From Bacillus pumilus (GTDB lineage: Bacteria; Bacillota; Bacilli; Bacillales; Bacillaceae): a DNA stretch of 64,000 bases. The stretch is from contig NZ_CP047089.1 of the NCBI RefSeq assembly GCF_009937765.1, forward strand, positions 124,001-188,000, written 5' to 3'. The notes under the pieces were generated by a model. That model was not told the DNA's origin. It saw only the letters and a program-made list of their open reading frames with translations, and made no database searches. Positions 25,988 to 33,607 of this stretch are shown piece after piece. The stretch's first letter is position 1; each line of letters begins with the position of its first letter. A program made the position numbers and the translations under genes.

Positions 25988-26281
25988 ATGATTATTATTC
26001 ATGCAGGGATGACCATTCATCCAGAAAAAGAAACCGTATTTCTAGAAGAAATCAATGCATTAATGACAGCTTCACAAGCGGAAGAAGGCAATGTATCCTA
26101 CAAGTTGTTCAAGGATACAGATAAGGAAAATACCTTCTTAATGGTAGAAGTGTGGAAAGATGACGCTGCGGTTCAGAGCCATAATGCGAGTGCACATTTC
26201 CAAGCTTTCGTCGCGAAGGCAAAAGAATTCTTAGCCGCTCCACTTGACGTTGTTGCCTTTCAAGGTCAGCAACTTTCATAG
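25988..26281 (+). CDS. Antibiotic biosynthesis monooxygenase (ABM)-domain protein
   Basis: 97 residues, the standard length for the ABM/YgiN dimeric alpha-beta barrel. Pattern: IIHAGMTIHPEKETVFLEEIN, GNVSYKLFKDTDKENTFLMVEVWKD-like centre, and HFQAFVAKAKEFL. E. coli YgiN and B. subtilis relatives act on quinols or other aromatic compounds. Third gene of the MarR-controlled operon, with AAAAGGAGA ribosome site; it fits a quinone or aromatic stress module with the nitroreductase. Confidence 0.85.
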   Translation: MIIIHAGMTIHPEKETVFLEEINALMTASQAEEGNVSYKLFKDTDKENTFLMVEVWKDDAAVQSHNASAHFQAFVAKAKEFLAAPLDVVAFQGQQLS

Positions 26282-26290
26282 TAAAACAAC

Positions 26291-26326
26291 AAACACCCTA
26301 GGCGTTTATCGTCTAGGGTTCTTTTA
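26291..26326 (+). terminator. Terminator of the MarR operon
   Basis: AACACCCTAG...CTAGGGTT stem followed by CTTTTATTTT. Confidence 0.75.
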
Positions 26327-26377
26327 TTTTCGACACCTTGTTCACTCATTTCATTCCCGTATTGTGCATTTTCCACA

Positions 26378-26392
26378 AAGTTTCTGAAAATA
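26378..26392 (+). promoter_or_regulatory. Candidate CodY box upstream of the protease gene
   Basis: AAGTTTCTGAAAATA matches the CodY consensus AATTTTCWGAAAATT at 13 of 15 positions, about 78 bases before the ATG. CodY often holds back protease genes in nutrient excess. Confidence 0.5.
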
Positions 26393-26469
26393 AAATGTTT
26401 TTCGACTTAAGTATATTGGAATATGCTAGAATTAGATATTATTTATTACCAAATTAGGGAGGAACCAAA

Positions 26470-28851
26470 ATGAAAAAAGGGAAATGGACGAGTATTGCAC
26501 TAACGGCTGTCCTCAGTTTAGGCACATTGGCAGCTTTCAGCACCCCTCTATCTGCCCACACCACAGAGAAATCAACATCCTCAGATGGCGGTCATTATTC
26601 AGGTGTTCCATTTGACGCAAGTGTCGTGAATGAAGACCGTCTCATCAAAGCCTTGAAAAAACAAGGAAAGATCAAAAAGAACGCCAATGAAGCAGAAACC
26701 CAAAAAGCACTAAAGAACTATCTAAAGAATAAAGAAGAATCCGCTATGAAACAAAGTGCAAGCACCTTAACAGAAGAGCCTGAATTTCTGAAAGAATACA
26801 AACAAAAGGTACATAACAAATTAGCCAAAAAGAAAAAGTTAAAGAAGCATAATGGAAAAGAAAGCAATCATGTAAAACCGGTCAAAAAAGAAAAGTATAA
26901 AGGCGAAGTTCGCAATGATAAGGTATTGGTTTTATTAGTAGATTTTAAAGATTATAAGCATAATAGTATTAAAAAAGAAGAGACTGATATGTACTATGAC
27001 AAGTACGATCAACAGCACTATCAAGACATGCTTTTTGGGAAAAATGGCTACATCGGTCCAGATGGGAAACGAAAAGTATCCATGAAGCAATATTATGAGA
27101 AGCAGTCTGGCGGTAGTTATACGATCAGTGGAACGGTTGCTGGCTGGTATACAGCGAAGCATGAAGCAGCCTATTATGGCGGGAACGTACCTGATGAATC
27201 AGGCAGTGACGGTAGACCGCGTGAATTGGTGAAAGAAGCACTAGAAGCTGCAGCAAAGGACCCTAATATTGATCTTAGTGAATATGATCAATGGGATCGA
27301 TATGATATGGATGGAGACGGCGTTTATAACGAACCAGACGGCATCATTGACCATTTGATGGTCGTTCATGCTGGTGTAGGTGAAGAAGCTGGCGGCGGAC
27401 AGCTTGGCTCTGATGCGATTTGGTCGCACCGCTGGTCACTTGGTGATGTATTTGAAATTCCAAACACAGAATCTGAAGTTGGACAAGGCGGAAAGTTAGG
27501 TGCGTTAGATTACACCATTGAGCCTGAAGATGGTGCGGCAGGCGTATTCACACATGAATTCGGACATGACCTTGGTCTTCCTGATGAGTACGATACACAG
27601 TACACAGGCGGAGGCGAGCCCGTTTCCTACTGGTCGATCATGTCAAGCGGAAGCTGGGCAGGTAAAGTCCCTGGAACGGAACCAACAGGCTTTAGTCCAT
27701 ATGCGAAAGAAATGCTTCAAAACTTGCATGGCGGTAACTGGCTTACTGGACAAACCATCGATGGTAAAACATTAAAGAAAAGCAAAACAGTGCTGATTGA
27801 TGAAGCAGCAACAAAAGGAACGAACCATGATGCGGTTCGGGTAGATTTACCAGATAAAGAGATTGAGGTCACAAAACCTGCTCAAGGACAACATGCGTAC
27901 TTTAGCGGAACGGGTGACAATTTAAATGCGACCATGACGACAACAGGTATCGATTTGTCGAAAGGGAGCAAAGCAGAGCTGACATTTAAAGCATGGTACG
28001 ATATCGAAGAAGATTATGACTATGCATATGTAGAAGTTCGTGAAACAGGAACCGATCAGTGGAAGACGATTGCTGGTAACATCACAAACGATCGAAATGA
28101 AGCTGGAGCGAACGAAGGCAATGGAATTGACGGAAAATCAGATGGATGGGTAGATGCAACCTTTGATCTTTCTGCTTATGCAGGGAAGAAAATCGACCTG
28201 CAATTCCGTTATACAACCGATGCAGGTTATTCACTGCCAGGCTTATTTGTAGATGATTTAAACATCACTGCAGATGGAACGAAAGTATGGTCAGATGATG
28301 CCGAGGGCACGTCTACTTTCACTTTTAACGGATTCTCGAAATCAAATGGAAAACAATATGCAGCACAATACTATTTACTAGAGTGGCGCTCTTATGCTGA
28401 CGTCGATAAAGGCTTAAAGCATATCAAACGCGGGGCAAGTCTAATGAGCTATAATAACGGTTTGGTCGTGTGGTATGTCGATCAATCCTACAGTGATAAC
28501 TGGGTAGGAAAACACCCAGGGAACGGTTTCCTTGGTGTAGTAGATGCAGATCAGCAAATATTGAAGTGGAGTGACGGCTCTATTGCTGCTACAGGTTTCC
28601 AAGTACATGATGCTGCATTTTCTTTGAACCCAAGTACGAAGCTCAATATTGATTATACAGCGACAACTGGCTTAACTTTGGTAGATCGCTATATTCGCCC
28701 GACTCGTACATTTAGTGATAAAAAGAATTATGTGAATCCAAAAAATCCAGATGCAGGACGTGATGTGCCAACATACGGTCTATCCTTTAAAGTTGTTGGA
28801 CAAAGTAAGGATCGTTCTGTTGGAAAGGTATTAATTTCTAAAAGTAACTAA
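26470..28851 (+). CDS. Secreted M6 metalloprotease, immune inhibitor A type
   Basis: 793 residues. A typical signal peptide is seen (KKGKWTSIALTAVLSL..., cleavage probably after STPLSA or nearby), then a Lys-rich propeptide (about 50-140). The catalytic domain has the zinc motif HEFGH in VFTHEFGHDLGLPDEYD (about residue 362), preceded by a calcium-type DMDGDGVYNEPDG loop. The C-terminal part is a beta-rich region with a MAM-like/jelly-roll feel (LTFKAWYDIEEDYDYAYVEV). InhA proteases degrade antibacterial peptides and host proteins; B. subtilis 168 lacks one. AGGGAGGAACC precedes ATG; own terminator. Confidence 0.9.
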   Translation: MKKGKWTSIALTAVLSLGTLAAFSTPLSAHTTEKSTSSDGGHYSGVPFDASVVNEDRLIKALKKQGKIKKNANEAETQKALKNYLKNKEESAMKQSASTLTEEPEFLKEYKQKVHNKLAKKKKLKKHNGKESNHVKPVKKEKYKGEVRNDKVLVLLVDFKDYKHNSIKKEETDMYYDKYDQQHYQDMLFGKNGYIGPDGKRKVSMKQYYEKQSGGSYTISGTVAGWYTAKHEAAYYGGNVPDESGSDGRPRELVKEALEAAAKDPNIDLSEYDQWDRYDMDGDGVYNEPDGIIDHLMVVHAGVGEEAGGGQLGSDAIWSHRWSLGDVFEIPNTESEVGQGGKLGALDYTIEPEDGAAGVFTHEFGHDLGLPDEYDTQYTGGGEPVSYWSIMSSGSWAGKVPGTEPTGFSPYAKEMLQNLHGGNWLTGQTIDGKTLKKSKTVLIDEAATKGTNHDAVRVDLPDKEIEVTKPAQGQHAYFSGTGDNLNATMTTTGIDLSKGSKAELTFKAWYDIEEDYDYAYVEVRETGTDQWKTIAGNITNDRNEAGANEGNGIDGKSDGWVDATFDLSAYAGKKIDLQFRYTTDAGYSLPGLFVDDLNITADGTKVWSDDAEGTSTFTFNGFSKSNGKQYAAQYYLLEWRSYADVDKGLKHIKRGASLMSYNNGLVVWYVDQSYSDNWVGKHPGNGFLGVVDADQQILKWSDGSIAATGFQVHDAAFSLNPSTKLNIDYTATTGLTLVDRYIRPTRTFSDKKNYVNPKNPDAGRDVPTYGLSFKVVGQSKDRSVGKVLISKSN

Positions 28852-28855
28852 ACAG

Positions 28856-28888
28856 AAAGCCGGATTCTACCATTGAATCCGGCTTTTT
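28856..28888 (+). terminator. Protease gene terminator
   Basis: AAAGCCGGATTC / GAATCCGGCTTT 12-bp perfect stem, TTTTT tail. Confidence 0.85.
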
Positions 28889-29058
28889 GATATGGACATA
28901 AACTGATTTTGATGAAAAGAATGGCTTTTCGATCGAATGTCTGTTCTTTTTTATTTTGATATCCGAATGAAATCATTATATAATAGGGACTGGAAGGTTT
29001 TTCTTTCATACATGGTTCTTTTTAGCTGTTAAAACAAAGGAAAGGATGAGCGTTACCA

Positions 29059-29319
29059 ATGAGTTGTGTCACTGCTAAGCAATTAAAGGTGATAAGAATA
29101 AGAGGGACGATGCAGACTTTTTGCAGCCATTTGGAGTATGATGGTCATGGTAAGCTTCATATCAATACCATCATGGCTTTTATTAAAAAGGAATTTGGTG
29201 TGAGGAAAATGAAAGACATTCCACAAAGCCGCTTTACTGAAGCACTTGAATTAATACAAGACTTTGATTTATACACGGATAAAATAGAAATTCGTGATCG
29301 TCTATCAGAAAGGAATTAA
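29059..29319 (+). CDS. Small hypothetical protein, ORF6C-like C-terminal pattern
   Basis: 86 residues, GGATGAG ribosome site 8 bases before the ATG. The segment IKKEFGVRKMKDIPQSRFTEALELIQDF resembles the ORF6C domain at the C-terminus of phage antirepressors (FGV...IP...F..AL..I). No N-terminal Bro or ORF6N domain is present and there are no other phage genes nearby, so it could be a remnant or an independent small protein. Positively charged and cytoplasmic. The next gene starts 5 bp after its stop, with its ribosome site inside this gene, so they are co-transcribed. Confidence 0.6.
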   Translation: MSCVTAKQLKVIRIRGTMQTFCSHLEYDGHGKLHINTIMAFIKKEFGVRKMKDIPQSRFTEALELIQDFDLYTDKIEIRDRLSERN

Positions 29320-29324
29320 CTAAA

Positions 29325-29696
29325 TTGAATATTTTAGCAATAATACTAGTAGGGATTGTCGCATTAGAACACCTTGTCATTATGTTATTAGAAATGTTTT
29401 TTATGGAATCAAAGATGGCAAAAAGATCCTTTAAGCTGCCAGAACACTTGCAAAAAGATCCAAATGTAAAAGTGATGTTTGCCAATCAGGGGCTTTATAA
29501 CGGGTTTTTGGCTGCTGGACTCATTTGGGGGCTCATTCTCGGATCGAATACTGTTGGATATATGATTCAGCTATTTTTCATTCTTTGCGTGATCATCGCT
29601 GCGGTATTCGGCGGTGTGACATCTAATAAATCAATCATCGTCAAGCAAGGCGTACCAGCGCTGCTTGCATTAATTGCGCTTATCCTGGCAATGTAA
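29325..29696 (+). CDS. DUF1304-family membrane protein
   Basis: 123 residues, TTG start with AAGGA ten bases ahead. Four hydrophobic helices: 1-25, 55-70, 75-95 and 105-122. Near the N-terminus EHLVIMLLEMFFMES and later FANQGLYNGFLAAGLIWG are family marks of DUF1304. The function is unknown; it is an inner-membrane protein. It follows the 86-aa gene almost directly. Confidence 0.8.
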   Translation: MNILAIILVGIVALEHLVIMLLEMFFMESKMAKRSFKLPEHLQKDPNVKVMFANQGLYNGFLAAGLIWGLILGSNTVGYMIQLFFILCVIIAAVFGGVTSNKSIIVKQGVPALLALIALILAM

Positions 29697-29704
29697 CCAT
29701 GAAT

Positions 29705-29733
29705 AAAGCCGCCCCTAGTAAAGGGCGGCTTTT
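29705..29733. terminator. Bidirectional terminator
   Basis: AAAGCCGCCC, eight-base loop, GGGCGGCTTTT; serves the DUF1304 gene and the small minus-strand gene whose stop lies within its right edge. Confidence 0.8.
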
Positions 29734-29896
29734 AACTTTTTCGAAGACCCATTAAACGAATAATGGAGGTCAGACATAGCGCAACGGCTACAGCCAAAAT
29801 AATTTTTCCGTACATGACCCCTGTTAAATTCATCAAAAAGACGGCTAATATGATACAGAGCGTGATGATGATCATCACAATCGAATAGGTTTTCAT
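29732..29896 (-). CDS. Short membrane protein, 54 residues
   Basis: The minus strand from 29896 reads ATG with GGAG ten bases upstream. The 54-residue product begins MKTYSIVMIIITLCIILA and ends IIRLMGLRKS. It has two hydrophobic helices (about 5-24 and 30-47) joined by a short loop (NLTGVMYGK), and a basic C-terminus, as expected for a two-pass membrane protein with both ends inside. The stop lies in a terminator hairpin. A longer frame on the same strand overlaps it, but that frame has no ribosome site and an unlikely composition. Function unknown. Confidence 0.65.
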   Translation of the reverse strand: MKTYSIVMIIITLCIILAVFLMNLTGVMYGKIILAVAVALCLTSIIRLMGLRKS

Positions 29897-30090
29897 CTAC
29901 TTTCCACTCCTTTAAAAGTCCCCTCACATCCGTGAGACCTATCCATCTTACCTCATATGATATCACTCAATGACAATTTTACATGAAATTCCCTATCAAT
30001 AGAATGTGACATATAGATTAGATTTGATGTCATGCCATATTTTTTAGAGAATCGGGTATACCATAAAGAGCTGTACTAAAGTTCAATTGC

Positions 30091-30119
30091 TTGATATTTA
30101 ATTGTGCGAAATGTAAAAT
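30091..30119 (+). promoter_or_regulatory. Promoter of the DJ-1-like gene
   Basis: TTGATA (30091-30096), 17-bp spacer, TAAAAT (30114-30119). The rest of the 29897-30150 gap has nothing I recognise. Confidence 0.6.
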
Positions 30120-30150
30120 AACCACATGATAAATCGAAAGGATGATCAAG

Positions 30151-30807
30151 ATGAGTAAGAAAGTGTTATTAGTATCCACAAGCAGTTCAGAAATGAACGG
30201 ACATCCAACAGGCTTATGGCTAGAAGAATTGGCAGAGCCATTTCATATTTTTAAAGAAAATGAATTAGACGTTCAAATTGTCTCGATTCAAGGTGGAACT
30301 GTTCCTATTGATAAAAATTCCATTCCAGAAGGTGTTCCAGCGCAATATCAAGATGTATATGAATTACTTCAAGACACAAAGGCGCTTACAGATGTGAACC
30401 CAGCTGATTATGATGGCATTTTCTTTGCAGGAGGACACGGCCCAATGATCGACTTTGCATCTAATCAATTGGTAGCCGATGCAATCTTAACAATTTCAAA
30501 CAAAAATGGTGCAGTCGGTGCTGTTTGTCACGGCGTTTCAGCATTCGTTGATGTGAAGGATCAAGATGGCAAATCATTCATCGAAGGCAAAAAAATCACA
30601 GGCTTTACAAACGAAGAAGAGGAAGCTGTGCAGCTGACATCAAAGGTGCCATTTTTATTGGAAACAAAACTTCGTGAGCAAGGGGCAGCGTTTGAAAAAG
30701 GAGATGCCTTTGCACCATACGCAGTAGTTGACGGAAAAATCATTACTGGACAAAATCCAGGTTCCAGTGCAGAAACAGCACGCCTGTTTGTTAAAACCAT
30801 TTCATAA
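30151..30807 (+). CDS. DJ-1/PfpI superfamily protein, Hsp31/glyoxalase III-like
   Basis: 218 residues from ATG 30151 with AAAGGATGAT ahead. The nucleophile elbow GAVCHG (Cys at about 126) with the preceding AGGHGPMIDF (His) and an N-terminal Glu-containing segment HPTGLWLEELAEPF are those of the type 1 glutamine amidotransferase-like Hsp31 branch. Such proteins convert methylglyoxal to lactate without cofactor or act as chaperones. FTNEEEEAV and ITGQNPGSSAETA complete the family pattern. Monocistronic, strong promoter. Confidence 0.87.
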   Translation: MSKKVLLVSTSSSEMNGHPTGLWLEELAEPFHIFKENELDVQIVSIQGGTVPIDKNSIPEGVPAQYQDVYELLQDTKALTDVNPADYDGIFFAGGHGPMIDFASNQLVADAILTISNKNGAVGAVCHGVSAFVDVKDQDGKSFIEGKKITGFTNEEEEAVQLTSKVPFLLETKLREQGAAFEKGDAFAPYAVVDGKIITGQNPGSSAETARLFVKTIS

Positions 30808-30814
30808 AGTCATC

Positions 30815-30850
30815 AAAAAACCAGTCGTAGAACATACGGCTGGTTTTTTT
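30815..30850 (+). terminator. Terminator of the DJ-1-like gene
   Basis: AAAAACCAGTCGTA / TACGGCTGGTTTTTTT stem-loop. Confidence 0.85.
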
Positions 30851-30949
30851 GTCATAAAGATTTCCTAAAAAAGACCATAACAACGAACGAAAAAATGGTA
30901 AAATATTCACAGGGTATAAAGCCCAAATTAGGAAAAAGGGGATGTTCCT

Positions 30950-32077
30950 GTGAGAGCTTTTTATGGAAAAATGACTGCCGCTTTATTATCCATTCTACTC
31001 GTCACAACAGGTTTATTTTCACCAGCATTAAAAGCAGAAGAAGCACCGAAAACAGATGGTAAATTATCACCACTGACGGAAAAAGCCATTCAGCAAGTGC
31101 AAGACTCGTTTTTGAAGCAGGATGAAGGAACCGCTATCAAACAGAAACAGTTAAAAAAATCTTTTAAAGTAGATAAGAAAAATGGAATCAGTATCAAACG
31201 AAAAACCGCTAAAGATGGCAAGATGCGTACATCTTCCGTTCGCTCCATTGATGGATTAGCCATCAACCAATCAGTTGTCTTATCAGAGGACGACCCAGTC
31301 GATTTATGGTTGTTAAGTACGACTTCACCTCAGGCACTCATCAGCCGAATTACCTCTTCAAATCCCGATTATTTCGTACAATTATTTGTTGTTGATTATG
31401 AAACTGGACAAGCTTATCCGACGGACTTGATTCAGCCAGCAGGCAGTCTCCTTGGTTTGACCAATTTACCAGCAGGTGACTACGCATTCGGTATCACAAG
31501 CAGTGGAGATTTCGGAGACTCTTACACACTACAAGTGAATGCAAAAAACCCACCCAATTTCACAGGGGCTGTTTCCCTCTCTTCCACCTTGCAATACTTT
31601 GTAGCTGAGTATGCCAATGGGGATGTTTTCGCTAATGGTACAAAAGTGTATAACAAACAATCGAAGACCGCCGATTATAAATGGGAGCGTGTATTTTATT
31701 TCTCATATGATGGAAAATATGATCAGAGAACCCATTCTGTTGAAAGTGTAAAAGTGAAAAGTATCTCGGCACCAGTATCGTACTCTGCTCCTTATGCGAG
31801 TTCATCTGAGGCCATTCTCGTCTACTTAGATGTAGAGACATTATTTATGTATCATGAATCATCGTTTGCTAGCGGACAATTCTACCATAGTAGCTTTGTT
31901 GATACACTTGGAAAGACAACGCCAAGACGTTTAGATATAGATGACATGACAAATTACGGCGATCATATTTTAGCTGTTGATTTGAAAACAGGAAAACCAA
32001 TTGATTTCTTCAGTGTCCTTAATTTTTACTATGCTGCGGGGATCGAGAAGCTGCCTACGATCAGAACGTTGAATTAA
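30950..32077 (+). CDS. Secreted protein of unknown function
   Basis: 375 residues, GTG start with AAGGGGATG at the right distance. Signal peptide: MRAFYGKMTAALLSILLVTTG..., Ala-x-Ala-like site at ALKAEEA (about residue 30). Then comes a Lys/Gln-rich segment (about 35-105, KQKQLKKSFKVDKKNGISIKR) and a beta-rich domain from about 115 (VLSEDDPVDLWLLSTTSPQ, GITSSGDFGDSYTLQVNAK) that reads like a pre-peptidase C-terminal or jelly-roll fold. No catalytic motif is seen and I do not recognise the family. It stands alone ahead of the thiamin riboswitch. Confidence 0.75.
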   Translation: MRAFYGKMTAALLSILLVTTGLFSPALKAEEAPKTDGKLSPLTEKAIQQVQDSFLKQDEGTAIKQKQLKKSFKVDKKNGISIKRKTAKDGKMRTSSVRSIDGLAINQSVVLSEDDPVDLWLLSTTSPQALISRITSSNPDYFVQLFVVDYETGQAYPTDLIQPAGSLLGLTNLPAGDYAFGITSSGDFGDSYTLQVNAKNPPNFTGAVSLSSTLQYFVAEYANGDVFANGTKVYNKQSKTADYKWERVFYFSYDGKYDQRTHSVESVKVKSISAPVSYSAPYASSSEAILVYLDVETLFMYHESSFASGQFYHSSFVDTLGKTTPRRLDIDDMTNYGDHILAVDLKTGKPIDFFSVLNFYYAAGIEKLPTIRTLN

Positions 32078-32137
32078 GAAAGGCGGTTGACAGCAAATCT
32101 CCACATGTGTAGAGTAAAGATAATTAAATGACAAAAG

Positions 32138-32226
32138 TCCACTAGGGGAGTCATGTATGACTGAGACAAGAGGAAATCTTGGACCCTTTGAACCTGATCT
32201 AGTTTGTACTAGCGGAGGGAAGTGGA
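32138..32226 (+). ncRNA. TPP riboswitch (THI element)
   Basis: The aptamer is read directly. P1 arms are TCCAC (32138-32142) and GTGGA (32222-32226). Conserved blocks are ACTAGGGGAGTC, CTGAGAC and ACCCTTTGAACCTGATCTAG, then AGCGGAGGGAA. When it binds thiamin pyrophosphate the downstream terminator should form and stop tenA-ykoEDC transcription. Confidence 0.95.
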
Positions 32227-32262
32227 GCTGGACCTCGTCTTATTCATGATTGAATCGATAAG

Positions 32263-32291
32263 AAGGCCGCTCCATTTGGGGTGGCTTTTTC
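32263..32291 (+). terminator. Riboswitch expression-platform terminator
   Basis: GGCCGCTCC / GGGGTGGCT stem with G-U pairs, T run, between the TPP aptamer and the tenA ribosome site. Confidence 0.8.
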
Positions 32292-32324
32292 ATTTATTCT
32301 ACTGAAGAAGAGGAGGCTTTTTTT

Positions 32325-33011
32325 ATGACATTTACAGCGCAATTAAGAGAAGAAACAGAACCATTATTTGAAGTCATTTATCAGCATCCGTTTGTCAGGG
32401 GACTGGCAGAAGGAAAGCTGGAAAAGAAGCAGATCATTCATTACGTCAAACAAGATGCAGAATATTTACAGGCTTTTATTAAAATTTATGCAGCGGCTCT
32501 TAGCAGATGTACAGACAAAGAAGATATTGCTTTTTTCCATCAGCAGATTGAATTTGTACTAGATAGTGAGACACACCCTCACCAAAACCTTTGCCGAGTG
32601 GCAGGTGTATCATATGATGGGCTCCAAGGTGCCCCGCTTGCTCCGAGTGCTCATCACTATATTCATCACATGCTACAAGTCGCCAAGGAAGGCACGCTTG
32701 GAGAAATGATCGCTGTTCTGCTTCCATGCCCTTGGACATATTGGGAAATTGGGAAACGAATGCTCACAGATGTGCAGCCCGACCCGTCACATCCGTTTTA
32801 TGAGTGGATCACATTTTATGGAGGGTTAACCGACTCTATTACGGTGGAGCTTTGCAAGCGGCTCGATCAGCTGGCGGAAGCAGCAAGTGAGAAGGAAAAG
32901 GAAAAAATGAAACAGCACTTTATCTTAAGCTGTCAACTAGAGTACAAGTTTTGGGACATGGCGTTTACGGTGGAAGAGTGGCCAGTTCCATTGGAGGTGC
33001 ATTCATCATGA
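32325..33011 (+). CDS. tenA: Aminopyrimidine aminohydrolase / thiaminase II
   Basis: 228 residues. TenA hydrolyses 4-amino-5-aminomethyl-2-methylpyrimidine (from degraded thiamin) to the HMP pyrimidine, in the salvage pathway. The nucleophile Cys135 is in LLPCPWTYWEIG, the base-binding Asp44 in VKQDAEYLQAF, and the catalytic Glu206 in CQLEYKFW; all match known TenA positions. AGAAGAGGAGG ribosome site. First gene behind the TPP riboswitch, overlapping ykoE by 4 bp. Confidence 0.93.
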   Translation: MTFTAQLREETEPLFEVIYQHPFVRGLAEGKLEKKQIIHYVKQDAEYLQAFIKIYAAALSRCTDKEDIAFFHQQIEFVLDSETHPHQNLCRVAGVSYDGLQGAPLAPSAHHYIHHMLQVAKEGTLGEMIAVLLPCPWTYWEIGKRMLTDVQPDPSHPFYEWITFYGGLTDSITVELCKRLDQLAEAASEKEKEKMKQHFILSCQLEYKFWDMAFTVEEWPVPLEVHSS

Positions 33012-33607
33012 CATGGAAGATGAAAGAAGTTGTCCTTGCTGTCATTTTATCCGTTGCATGCGGTGTCATCTATTTAGGGTGGTCCACACTTTACTTGCCC
33101 ATTACAGCACTTGTTGGCCCCGCAGGAGGGAACATCATGTTTGGCATTTGGGTGATTGCTAGTCCAATCGTCGCGTATATCATCCAAAAGCCGGGAGCTG
33201 CCCTGATCGCAGAAACAGCCGCTGCCGCTGTGGAATTACTAACAGGCAGCCACTTTGGTCTTTCAGCCTTGCTGATTGGTGTATGCCAAGGACTTGGGGC
33301 AGAAATCGCCTTTGCTCTTTTTGGATATAAACGATATCGTATGTGGACACTGATGCTGTCAGGTGCCTTTGCGGCTGTTGGAGCAATGGCTTACAGCCTC
33401 GTTGCAAATGGCTTTGGTTATTACACACCTCAAGTTCTACTCATCACACTCATAACTCAAATCATTAGTGGAATGATACTGGGCGGATGTTTAGCGAAAG
33501 TTGTGGTAGACACATTATGTAAAACCGGTGTACTGAATCAATATGCCATCATGAAAGAAAAAAGAAACAAAGGTGAACAGCATGAATTCATTTCTCGCGT
33601 GCAATAA
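33008..33607 (+). CDS. ykoE: ECF transporter S component, thiamin precursor (HMP)-type
   Basis: 199 residues, exactly the length of B. subtilis YkoE, with six hydrophobic segments. ATG 33008 overlaps the tenA stop in ATGA; a longer in-frame extension upstream is not needed. Motifs such as GWSTLYLPITALVGPAGGN and GLSALLIGVCQGLGAEIAFAL are the substrate-binding core. It works with the YkoD ATPase and YkoC in the membrane to take up a thiamin precursor, and pairs with TenA to salvage pyrimidine. Control by the TPP riboswitch supports this. Confidence 0.9.
   Translation: MTWKMKEVVLAVILSVACGVIYLGWSTLYLPITALVGPAGGNIMFGIWVIASPIVAYIIQKPGAALIAETAAAAVELLTGSHFGLSALLIGVCQGLGAEIAFALFGYKRYRMWTLMLSGAFAAVGAMAYSLVANGFGYYTPQVLLITLITQIISGMILGGCLAKVVVDTLCKTGVLNQYAIMKEKRNKGEQHEFISRVQ

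Noticed and set aside
29715-29966. 83-codon minus-strand frame
   Set aside because: Overlaps the 54-residue gene in another phase; no ribosome site and His/Asp-rich artefact composition.
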